Part shown: one piece after another, positions 26,732-37,219 of the stretch
Layout of the letters: every line of letters begins with the position of its first letter
How positions within the stretch are numbered: the first letter of the stretch is position 1
From: Nautilus pompilius
Taxonomy: Eukaryota; Mollusca; Cephalopoda; Nautilida; Nautilidae
Direction of reading: 5' to 3'
Assembly: GCA_018389105.1 (NCBI GenBank)
Contig: JACATO010000067.1
Span: 186,001-250,000 of the forward strand
Length of the DNA stretch: 64,000 nucleotides
The notes under the pieces: model-generated
The model's database searches: none
Told to the model about the DNA's origin: nothing
Seen by the model: only the letters and a program-made list of their open reading frames with translations
Position numbers and translations under genes: made by a program

Positions 26732-26737
26732 TTTATT
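26732..26737 (-). promoter_or_regulatory. candidate TAF12 polyadenylation signal
   Basis: TTTATT on the plus strand reads AATAAA on the minus strand, about 140 nt past the TAF12 stop. Another copy is near 26559. The 3' end therefore lies only a few hundred bases from that of the convergent EFCAB6-like gene. Confidence 0.4.
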
Positions 26738-26877
26738 TTCCTTTCACAAATGAACATGCAAGTAAATAGTGTTCCTTATAAATATACTATAGATAGTGTC
26801 TCTCTCACTCTAGCACTTTAGGGATGAGACGAAGTCAGGCAGCAAAAATGTTCTCTGACAAACAATTTTTTTTTAAA

Positions 26878-29800
26878 TTAGTACTTCTTCATGGTTTTCT
26901 TAATTAAAGCCATCCTCTAGAAAAAATAAAAAGATTAGTTGAGTAATGTGCATTGCACAATTTGAAATGAATACTAAATGTTCTAGAATCAGACATAAAT
27001 AGAACTCATTGCTCTAAATACACTGTAAATGTGACCTTACATTATCTTTAGTTGCATTTTCATCCATGCACACTGTTAGATATATCAAATTCTCCAGCGT
27101 TATATTGTCTATAACATATCAATACAAAAAATTGCTGTTTTATTGTATGCGCCCATTAATTTCCTTGTTCACTATTCTGCTGAAAAGCAGTTACCAGTTT
27201 AAATTTGTATTCGATGTTAACCTAATCTGTTACAAAAGAAATCACTCCTTACCTGTTTATGTGCATCAGTCACACACGCCTTCTTGTATGGCCGCAATTC
27301 ATCTGATCCAAAACCTGGTATCCACATATTCCAGTTTCGTTCTTTTTTAAAAAAAAAAGTAATAAACACTTTCTTTGCATGCATATATACACAATAAGCT
27401 ACTACATTGCCAGTCAGTCAAAGCCTAAATTTAAAACAATTCTTGGTAAAAACTGATTTATAATAAAGATACATGCCTATGCATGTGACTGTTTCAATAC
27501 AACCAAAGGAAAATCCATTGTGATAAATATTCTTAAATACAGAAATTAAAAATTGTCTGATAGTAACAAAGGTCCTTCAAAGATAGAATGTTAGCATTTT
27601 CAATTAATTTAGGAGTAAACTCCAACAATTGTCAGATTCAAACATGCAGTTTTAAAAGATAAAAATTTCACAACAAATTGGGATGAGTAGTCAAATGTAG
27701 GTTCTGTCAATGGCACTGGTTGGTTTTTATTGTAGTTGTTATTGTGAACTCTACGGTACACTAAAAACAACAAATATACAAAAATTCATTGGAGAGGAAG
27801 GAGACAAATTAACTAATAAAGCAAGCCTCTTTCTGTTATCTCATGTGGCTAATGAGATATAATTGTAGGTGATCTGTGCAGAAAAAATCATTTTCTCATA
27901 GAATGTTTTTGAAGCCAAAGATTCTAGCTCTTATTGCAAATATATATATATATTTTTAAAGTTTGATTCTATAAAGCAAGTGAAATTAGTGTTTATTCAT
28001 CCTATAAAACTTTGCCAATCTGCACACTGAAATGTTATCCAAGACATGTGGGACAGTATTGTGATGCAGAGCCAAAGTTCAAATCCATGTCAGGACTGGC
28101 TTGCTTTGGTAAACCTTAGCATTTTTTCTTTATCCTCTTCATCAGCTGGCTGTGGTTTCCTTCACAAGCCATTTAGTGCCATCTTCAGCTGTGAAGGTTG
28201 ACAATTTATCCATAACATTACAAAAAAAATTTCTTACCAGTTTCTAGTTTTAGAAATGTTTTAATAATAAACTTTCCTTCTTCATTATAACAACATAATA
28301 TTATCATCATTATAATTTTGGTTTCAGAGTTTGTTCTCCTTACTAAAACACAAAAATAACTTTGCTGAACCTAATTTCACTAAGTATGGTCCAGACTTAC
28401 CAAGATGAAGCTGTACATCTTTTACTTCCAAAACATTAGATTTTCGATGTTTTGCTATTTGACAAGCAGCAGTCACAACATTTTCTATGAAATCATCTGC
28501 AATCTGTAGCAACACCTGGAATAAATAGGAAACCTTAAAGACACTTATTTCACCAGAACACTCAAATCTGCTAAAATAATAATATCAACATGAGAATATT
28601 AATTCAGACAAAGCACTCTTTAAATTCTACTAAATTTTCTTTTTCATCGTTGTTGTCACAAGTGACCAAAAATTAAGATGGTTTAAAAGATTCCATATGA
28701 TTGGTTCCTCACAAGCATACACCTTTTCTTCCTGGTCCATTGTCTGTTTTCTTTCAGCATTTAGAAAATAGAAAGAATAAACCCATTTCCTAAAATGCTT
28801 CAGATACTTTCACTATAACCACTTTTGATTAGCCTGTGTATAATTTCAACTTTCCGTCAAGCATAACATTAAATCACACAATTTCATTTTGATGTACATC
28901 TTATTTTAGTTCTTAGGTTAAACTCGACAGAAATACTGTCATCTGTGGCATCACCATCTTGTATCTAAAGGAAAACAAAAGGCATTCTAATTTAGCAGTA
29001 GCTGAGATGAAAAAGTGAATTAATGTATACTTTTTTTTATTTTTATACATGTATGTATATATACAGGGCTTCAAAAAATTTGGTAGCTAGCAAAATTTTT
29101 CTAGTTGTCAACTAAACAGGATGACAATAGGTAGAGCATGTGAATTTCTTTTTGCCTTCTAGGTGGCCCAAAGCTTGGTTGGTTAATTAACCAAGTATCA
29201 AAAAACTGCATTCTGTAACTTACACTGGAATTAAACATTGTGTATTTTTTGCATAAATATAGCCTTACATATCTTCTGAAAATGATTTTGGTTAAAGTGG
29301 ATTTGCTGTCCTCTAAAGCCTTATGGCTACTTCAAGCTGCCTGATGAGCAGAGGTGGTCAGGAAGTTTGAAAGACAATCTTTTTTTGTTATGAAGGGTGA
29401 ACCTGAAGATGCATAGGTACAAACTGTGTGGATTACATTTAAATATCTGTATCAAAAGTTGGATTAGGTCCAATGGGTATTTATAATGTGAGAGTCACTT
29501 CCTTCATCTCACTCCTATTAATGTTCGCCTCTTCTGTGTTTTCTTTAGTGTTTGTGTGTCACTTATGCTTGTCACAAGACGCTATTCACTTGATTCTTAA
29601 AACTAGATGTAATGTGATTCATAAAATCAGTTTTCTTGCTGTTTGAAATCATAAATAAAGAGCATGTCGCTTTAATGAATCTTTTAATTGTCCATAATTT
29701 GCAAGACAATGGTCCATACAGGTTTTAGTAGACTCTCATATTAACCTGGTGATGGTTATCAGAAAAGATAGTCGCCAGCTAGATGCTCCTGGTCACTAAT

Positions 29801-32800
29801 GGCACATGACATCCTTGTTTTTGAAGCCCTGTCTATATATACATTTAAGTTATACATTGACAATCACTAATCCGGCATCATTGGGAGCTGGAGGGTGCCA
29901 GATTAGCCATTTTTCCGGATTATTGATTGATTAGATTAGAATACACCTAACCCACTAGCTAACCACCTCATCTTAAAATTAAAATACCCAATAACTCTGT
30001 ACAAGTTGGTTAATAAAGAAAAGAGAATTATCAAATGAAATTCAAGTGAAATTTTAATGAAACCCAGGTAAAATAATTGGTCCACTACAAGTAATTCTAT
30101 TGATTTACACAAGAAAGATCATCACTGCCACTTCCAAAGTGAAGAACTGAAATGTGCAACTAAGAGCACATTTACATGCCCTGAGTTGAAGGGCTGTCAG
30201 GATTCTCATCATCTTTATCTTGTAAGGTGAGTGAAATATCAGGAAGTGACGGTGGCAACACATCTGGGTGAGTAGATGTCAAGATTGACATCTGAGTGAG
30301 CAGATGTTGAAGGCACTGGATTTTCAAGTGATGACTCCTCTGAACACTTTCTAGCTATTTTTTTGAATATATCTTGCAAGCTGAGCTGTTTCATATATTT
30401 TGGCCTTTCTTTGATTAGTTTATCCTGCAGCATGTAAATGTTCATTATTTCTTGCTCAGTTATAAAACTGCGTTGCTCTAGACCTTTCAGCAGTTCACCT
30501 GTCAGCTGAATTAACTGATCAATAGAAACTCTTTCTGCTACATCTTCCTCATTTTCATCACTACTTTCTCCTTCACTGGCTTGTTGCTGTGGACTTCCAA
30601 CCATTTGTACAATTTCTGAATCAGTATAATGATGAACAACAGATGCATTTTCATCAGCAGTCATCCATTCCTCAATGTTATCTTCATCCAGCCTTGATGC
30701 AAGATCTGTCGCAGTAGGATTGATCAGATCACAAGCAAAACACAACAGATCATTTATAAGCTGTTTTTCCTATGAAGGCCTAAATCCTGTAAAGTTTTGT
30801 TCAAGATGTTCACCAGGTGCTGTCTCAAACATTAACCCTGGCCACAATTTGTCCCATCCATTTTTCAGTATGGATGCCTCTACAGATTTCCAAGCAATGG
30901 CAACACAGTAAACCATATTTCTCATTATATTCACGAAGAAACTCACGTACAGGCTTCCCAGAGTTAACTCCACTCAGTAGGCGCCTCATAAAATGAGTGC
31001 AATACTTCAACTTTAAAGAACGTAATATGCCATTGTCCAGTGGTTGAATTAATGAAGTGCAGTTAGGTGGGAGAGAGATACCGAAAACATTGTTCTTTAC
31101 CAGGAGTTCTGCTTTTGGATGTGCGGAACAGTTATCTAAAGTAAGCATTATCTTACAGTTATGGTCCAAGCCAACAGAGTCACAGTGAGCTCTTATTTTC
31201 GGGGACGAAGTAATTCTGAAACCAATCCAATGTAATTTCAGTTGCCACGACGGTAAATTACAGGAAAATGTGTCATACCTTTGAAAGCTCTAGGACGTAA
31301 ACTTTGACCGATGACCAGCACCTTACACCTGTGCATTCCTGCAGCATTGGAGCAGCCCAGCACAGTAACACTATCTTTTGATGCTTTATAACCTGTCGGT
31401 GATTCTGCATCCTCCGATTTCAGAGTTCTTCTTGGTGTACATTTCCAAAAGAGTGCAGTCTCCTCTGCGTTGTAGACCTGGTCAGGACTTAAATTTTCAT
31501 CACTGACCAACTTGGCGAACTTGTCAACAAATTTAGCAGCTGCGTCCTTGTCAGCTGATCGTTTTTCACCACACACTGCATGAAACTTTAAGCCATGCCG
31601 ATCCTTAAAACGCTGCAACCACCCTTCACTGTAATCACACTTATGTTCCAGTTAGAGTTCTTCATGAAATATTTTGGCTTGTTCCTTCACAAGATCACCT
31701 GACAGTTCGATACCTTCGCTTTCACGCAACTTAAACCACTTCATCATTACTTGATCTAGTTCTGCACTTTTACCAGGTTTCATTGTTTTCCTTTTAAACA
31801 TCTGTTTCTTCGACTCACTGTTAACAAAAAAACTGAGTAACTTTTCTTCCTGTTTCTTTATGTCGTAAAATGTCGAAGATCCAACGCTGTATAATTCACA
31901 TAAACTTCTCACAGATACGCCGCTGTCAAGTTTTTTCAAGAGTTCAACTGTGACAATGTGCGGGGTTTGCGCTTTACACCACGAGAAGCACTTCCTTTAT
32001 TCATTGGAACCATGGCTGGGCTAAAAGTGACCTAGTTACAATAATAAATGTTGAAAATCAAACAGGAAAAGCTTGCCTGTGTTTACAACCGAAGCCGAAA
32101 TTAGTGCCAGATTAGTGAAAGTCAACCTGTACCATGGCAAATAGGTCAAAGCATTTGAAACACTGTCTCCTTTTCTTCAAGAAAAGTAATAGTAGGTCAA
32201 CAGTTCCACAAACCTACTCAAGACATTTCTGGTTGATAGACACCTCACACTGCAGTAGAAAGAGACATCACTGGGTGTATCTTCAAGCTCCAGTTCTTCA
32301 ATATAATTTTTGAACTGTCGTTGGGTCTTCCCATTTAAGCGTATGTAATTGACAATTTCAAGAACAGATTTCATAACATCTTCATACTTAAAGTATCTGG
32401 CTGCCAGGTGCTCATGATGAATAATGCAGTGAACAGGTAGAAACTCTGGAAAGCGGGGATCACTTTTCACTAATGCAATTAATCTTGCATTTTTTCCCAC
32501 CATTGCAGGTGCTCCATCTGTTGCAACACTGACAAGTTTATCCAGTGGAACATCAGCATTTGTTAAGGCTCTCTCAAGTGCATTTTTAATGTCAACACCA
32601 CGAGTTGTTTCTTTTAGTGCAACTAAGTCCAACATCTCTTCTTTCACAATTACATCAGAGGAAACATAATAAACAAATACCACCAGTTGTGGATTGTCTT
32701 GTATGTCTGTAGATTCGTTAAGAGCTAAGCTGAATGCAAGTGAATGCTTTAAATCATTTTGCATTTTGCCTGCAACATCAGCACTGATCTTGGAGATACG

Positions 32801-34086
32801 CCTCTCTGTAGTGTGACGTGAAACTGATGTTTGTGCTATTAGTCGCTGAAGTTTTGTGTTATTTGGATCTAACACTGCAAAAAATTCAGCTATATTCTTA
32901 ACAAATTCGCCATCAGAATATGGGTGTTTAGCACGAGCAATATTCCACAATATAATGAAACTAGCTTCAGTCATTGTATCGTCTTCCTTACTGAATGTTG
33001 TCAACAGTGTCTGCTGGCTATTTAGTGATGATTTTAACACAGTTAACTTGTTTTTCTGTAATTCTGATTTAGGTGGATAATCAGATGAAAAGTTCTTGTG
33101 CTTTGTTTCATAGTGGTGTTTCAAGTTACTGGCTTTGTAATGACTCAATGATACACTGCAGATAAGACACACAGGTTTACCTCCCTTAACGGTGAATGCA
33201 AAATCTTCCTCCCACTCTGGCTTAAAATTTCTGTTTTCATCATCTTACTTTCGCTTCTTACAATTGATGATGCCATCTTTCTTCTCAAAATTTTCACATT
33301 CAGTTGTAACAAAATTAATGTGAAAAGAAACAATAAGCTCCAACACGTAGAACACAACCAAACTCTACAGCGCCCAGGACACCATTACACTCCGCTAATT
33401 TGAATGCCCACTACACAGCCACACATGCCACAATCACGTGATCGAAAGCCACGCCCACTAAAACTACTGCTTAGCTTTACTTTACTTAAATTGTCAGATG
33501 TTATAGACCATCTAGAAAATACTACTGCCAGGTAGCATACTATTCACATTTTCATCAGTGAGTTTGCAAATCTTTTGTGCTGTCACATGCAGTTAGAGTA
33601 ACACAGAGCAGTGAAAATCAAGTTTGCTAAATCAAAGCAGTGGCAACATTTCAGGTGCTTTTCTTTTTATGGTTTTTCATAGTAGTAATAATAATAGTGC
33701 CTCTCATCAAAAGTAATGACAAAAGTATCTGAAATATTTTATTACATAAATCAGGTTAACTTCATTCTTGTTTGTTGGTTATTTAGAAACTGAATAAATA
33801 TTCATATAAAAAAATAACAGTTATCATAGAACAATAATTGGGAAAAAAGAAGAAAACAAATGTGCCTTACTTCTTCAACGTCTTCATCTAGCTGTTCTAA
33901 AGGATCCACTTCTTTAACCAGTTCCTGTAGTCGACGTTTATCCAACACTTTGTTTTCTGGTCCAGATGTACTTGCTGTTGTTGCCTGGGTGGAAGGAATT
34001 ACTGGCCGAATTCCAATTGGTGGCTGGGCTATACCCATCATCTGTGATGTGTTCACTGAAGTAGTGTCTGTAGGCAGTTTATTCAT
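26878..34086 (-). CDS. TAF12: TAF12, TFIID/SAGA histone-fold subunit (complete, 4 coding exons)
   Basis: TAF12 is the H2B-like histone-fold subunit of TFIID and SAGA that pairs with TAF4 (or ADA1) in the nucleus. Coding exons in transcript order are 34086-33871, 28515-28401, 27341-27253 and 26916-26878, giving 152 aa (human 161). Exon 1 encodes a Ser/Thr/Pro-rich N-terminus, then [20 protein letters not shown]. Exon 2 encodes the histone fold core ([20 protein letters not shown], then [10 protein letters not shown]). Exon 3 gives [20 protein letters not shown]. Exon 4 ends KKTMKKY. Splice phases agree throughout. The ATG lies just inside an exon whose acceptor is at 34090-34091, so a noncoding 5' exon exists upstream. 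The large intron 28516-33870 is filled with transposons. Confidence 0.95.
28070..28205 (+). mobile_element. SINE fragment
   Basis: A B-box-like agttcaaatccatgt is followed by a body with catcagctggctgtggtttcc, resembling the cagctggcc...tttcctcc body of other copies in this window. It is a partial copy in the TAF12 intron 27342-28400. Confidence 0.4.
29064..29831. mobile_element. non-autonomous hAT-like element with 14-bp terminal inverted repeats
   Basis: The left end is cagggcttcaaaaa and the right end tttttgaagccctg, perfect inverses. The flanking 8 bp are tatatata on the left and tctatata on the right, one mismatch apart, as expected for an 8-bp hAT target duplication. The CAGGG start also fits hAT. 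The 768-bp interior has no long open frame or transposase motif that I recognise. Confidence 0.65.
29855..32129 (-). mobile_element. near full-length Tigger (pogo) DNA transposon
   Basis: The termini are related inverted repeats: cattgacaatcactaatcc on the left and the inverse of caggttgactttcactaat on the right, both flanked by TA. At 2275 bp it has the length expected of a complete Tigger. A CENP-B/DDE transposase is encoded on the minus strand in several frames. The element sits in the long TAF12 intron on the same strand as TAF12, and immediately next to a hAT remnant. Confidence 0.88.
30239..32010 (-). pseudogene. Tigger-type transposase, frameshifted
   Basis: On the minus strand the frames run from a basic N-terminus near 32010 to the C-terminal tail at 30239. 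The segment 31939-31652 holds the first helix-turn-helix ([18 protein letters not shown]). The segment 31618-31238 has the second DNA-binding unit ([20 protein letters not shown]) and the start of the DDE domain ([12 protein letters not shown]). The segment 31169-30825 has [14 protein letters not shown] and [14 protein letters not shown], the second and third acidic sites. The segment 30745-30239 is the acidic tail. At least three frameshifts separate the pieces. The first catalytic Asp is replaced by Glu, so it is inactive as read. Confidence 0.85.
32177..33300 (-). pseudogene. hAT transposase remnant, ZBED/GTF2IRD2-like
   Basis: A 331-codon open frame (33172-32177) continues a BED-type zinc finger: CLIC, then KHHYETKHK, with its beginning ([13 protein letters not shown]) in a frame just upstream and a frameshift near 33240. 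Then come the hAT core features: [31 protein letters not shown] and HCIIHHEHL. The frame stops after RFVELL and lacks the C-terminal hATC dimerisation domain, so it is 3'-truncated, close to the Tigger end. It resembles transposases domesticated as ZBED5/GTF2IRD2/EPM2AIP1-like proteins in animals. Here no promoter, complete frame or splicing supports a host gene. Confidence 0.8.
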
Positions 34087-36478
34087 GATCTGAGAGAAAA
34101 ATATGGTAGAGTAGAAGAAAGTTAATTCTTGTTTTTTAAATTAGTTGGTAAATATGTAAATATTGTTGAGCAATAAATTATGCATAGATGCATCTTTGCT
34201 TGTCAAATTTTACTAAACAGAACAAACTACCAAATTAAATTTCATTCCCTTCATTCCATACAAATGTAAGAAATTAATTTATCATTATTTTTCACCTTCA
34301 TGGAGGAAGTTGTTTTGAAAGGCAAAACCAAAAATACATTGGAAGTAGGACAATTAAAATGACATTTCTAATACTTCAAGACTTACCGGAATGCAGTTTT
34401 TATTTTCGACCTGTAAAAATTGAGCACTTCCCCGGTGTTTTGATGTTGCCTATGTAATTAAGGAGCAAGCCACTATATAGGAAAAAAAAAAATATGGCAA
34501 CAATACATGAAAATTACATTAAAATGTTAAACTTTTTCTCCAGCAAAGCCTTTATAAATGTTCCTTTTAATAAATAAGTTAGAATATAATATTATTTAAA
34601 TAAAGTATACTTTACATGCAAAACTGATATCACCAAAAAAGAGACCATATTCTCAGAAAAATGAGTCAGTATTATCAGCTCACTGCTTGTGCATAAAATT
34701 TTCACATGTTATAAGGAATTTAAAGGTGCATTTGGGTATCAGAGTGAGTATTACACCTATCTGATCTTATTTACCACAATCAGACCACCCCCCTCAAAAA
34801 AATATTCATTTAGAAAACAAAGATAGGAATTAGCTTCCAAATAACAAAACTTAAAATAATTAAATTTTTTTATCACAATATTCTCCATGCAAACATTCAC
34901 ATATATTTTTCTTGAGAATGATGTTCATACCTACCAAAGAGAAGTTCCACCTACTCCAATTCCTAACAGAACCTGTCACCAGCACAGATACAAAACACTT
35001 CATCTCTAATTTCTTTCATAACTGTATGCTTTAGGTAACTGAAAGTAAACAACAATTTCATTAGATATTAAAACATTTACTAATGCATACATCTTTTCTA
35101 AAGTGACTAAACATGAATAATCATTTACAGATGTCAAATTTTATAAATATATATACACATATAGGGAGAGAGTACTGTGGGTAAGATTATTGCATTACAA
35201 AAAGTTCTGATTTCTCAACTACATTAATTATACCATGTCTAATGGCATTTTTGATTTTGATTTATCAATTTCTTTTGCTAAATATTCTTAAGTCAAAATA
35301 TTGAAAAGTGTGCATTTATTGCTTTATTAGCTAAATCTCCACAGAAAATTACCACATTAAATACTAGAGGCCTTAAGAATATCAAAACACTTGATATTTC
35401 AGTTGGCTCTACAATGTTCAAAATTAATTTTTATACTGTAATGCACACAATAAACACTCAGAATTTTGCGTAACAACAAGGTAATGCAATAATTTTGTCA
35501 TGGGAGACAGTTTGGAGTACTAAACCAGTCATTAGGAAAACATAAGTACCTACCTAATACTTCTCACAGGATTTTCTTTTAGGCTTCAAATATCAGTAAA
35601 ATAAGAATGTTAATCTGTTCTCTGAAGATATATTTTCCCCACCTAATAAAAGTAATTTTTTAATTGGCTAATTTTAACAAGGTGAAGAGAAAAAAATCGG
35701 TGTGTATAGTTATGTGGTTTGTTAACACGCAGAATGTCAGAGCGTGCACGCGTGTGTGTATAAAGCAAAAAAAAAAAAAAAAAAGGTTTATTCTGTTGCT
35801 AACAAATAGTCATGCACACAGATTTTCATATATAGGCAATATATAGATGATGATTTTTAAAATACAGTCCAGGTGTTTCTAACAGACTCCTCAGTTGTGT
35901 TTACCTTCAACCCATGATTCACAGAACTCTCAGGGTTTCCAATATCCATCAGATTAGCTAGGTGCTACCCCCCAGTCAATGTACAGACCTCTAAGCGTTG
36001 GCCACCTCGGTGCCCTCTCACTCAGGCATTTTAATAAAGAAACTAGCAAAATTTTTTTTTTTTTTAAATTTACAAAGTGAAACATTCCTTTGGTGTATCT
36101 TTGTGGCTCGTAAACATGCACAAGGCAAAAAAAAAAAGAGAGAAGAGATGGGTTAACTCTGTTACTAACAACAATTAGAGAGAGAGGGAGAAGGGATCAA
36201 TACTGAGTAATAAATGAAAAATGATAAATTACATATATTCGATATCCTCGGATTTCAGTGGCCGTTTCTTCCAGTTTGGGGGGGGGGGCACCTGGCTCTC
36301 ACTCGTCTACGAGCTAACAGAGAACCAATATTATTTAAAGTTGGAAAGAAAACCCAAGTTCTGCAGATGGATGTAAAGGAAGCAGAGAACCTCGGGGAGG
36401 ATCATTCCTAACCGCAGAACAAAATGCATTCGAACGACTAATTCGAGGTAAGCACCGTTAATAACGCTGAACCAGACG

Positions 36479-36618
36479 GTGATAATTAATACCTGGGTAA
36501 GTCAAACGTGAGAGAGAGAGAGAGGAGACGGTAATCGAGAGAGGGGAGGGGAGGGGTGATAATTAATACCTGGGTAAGTCAAACGTGAGAGAGGAGACGG
36601 TAATCGAGAGAGGGGGGT
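36479..36618. repeat. 77-bp tandem duplication inside the bidirectional promoter
   Basis: A block starting ggtgataattaatacctggg and ending in gagacggtaatcgagagagg occurs twice with a period of 77 bp. The copies differ in the length of the GA tract. It lies between TAF12 and CCDC174. Confidence 0.85.
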
Positions 36619-36877
36619 GAGAGAGGTAGGAGGACCGCTGCTGCTGTATTTCGGTCGGTGCCGGCCCGACCTAGCAGGTGGTAAGGTTGCCGCTTGCAGG
36701 AGAGAACGATCCCCCCACCTTTGATCCGCCGCTGCCCGGTAAGCGAGATTCGTGTTCGGCGCCAAAAAAACACCAATGCCTCGAAACCCGATAGCCACAT
36801 CGAGTTACATTTTAACGGGCGCCGGATTAGGCAGAAAAGCCAGCCGAGAAAAACGGCCGGCATTTTAACGAACTCAC

Positions 36878-36956
36878 CAAATCACCAGACCATAGCAAAA
36901 TCCCGATTTTTGTTTAATATGTCTACCGCTTTCGTAACCGCACTTCCGCCATTTTA
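36878..36956 (-). other. TAF12: candidate noncoding first exon of TAF12
   Basis: The coding start of TAF12 requires an upstream noncoding exon. On the minus strand a GTGAGT donor (just left of 36878) follows a GC-rich segment that begins near the motif AAAATGGCGGAAGT. The position and donor fit a short 5' UTR exon, but no transcript supports it and other donors exist. Confidence 0.3.
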
Positions 36957-37219
36957 TTTTTTTTTCCACACCCCCCCTTTATTGCCGCAAACCAGTTCGA
37001 AGCCGGTCACGCTTAACCCCTCCTCCCCCCCACCCCTCCACGTTGTTGAACAATCGTTTTAAATTCCGTGCTTTGTTTCATACCCGCGGCATTCATTTTA
37101 ATCTTGATTTTCGTCTGAAGCCTGGCCGTTTCTAAGGAACTTGAGAGAATCCGTCACGTGGTAAAGCTGTCGTTCCCCCCCTCCCCCCACCCGGTTGACG
37201 GCAGTTCCGCCTGCTGAAG

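Noticed and set aside
32177-33172. Domesticated ZBED-type host gene
   Set aside because: The frame lacks the C-terminal dimerisation domain, has a frameshift at the zinc finger, and has no promoter or splice support.
36694-37062. 122-codon frame in the bidirectional promoter
   Set aside because: It is an open stretch produced by GC-rich low-complexity DNA, with no similarity and no splice context.
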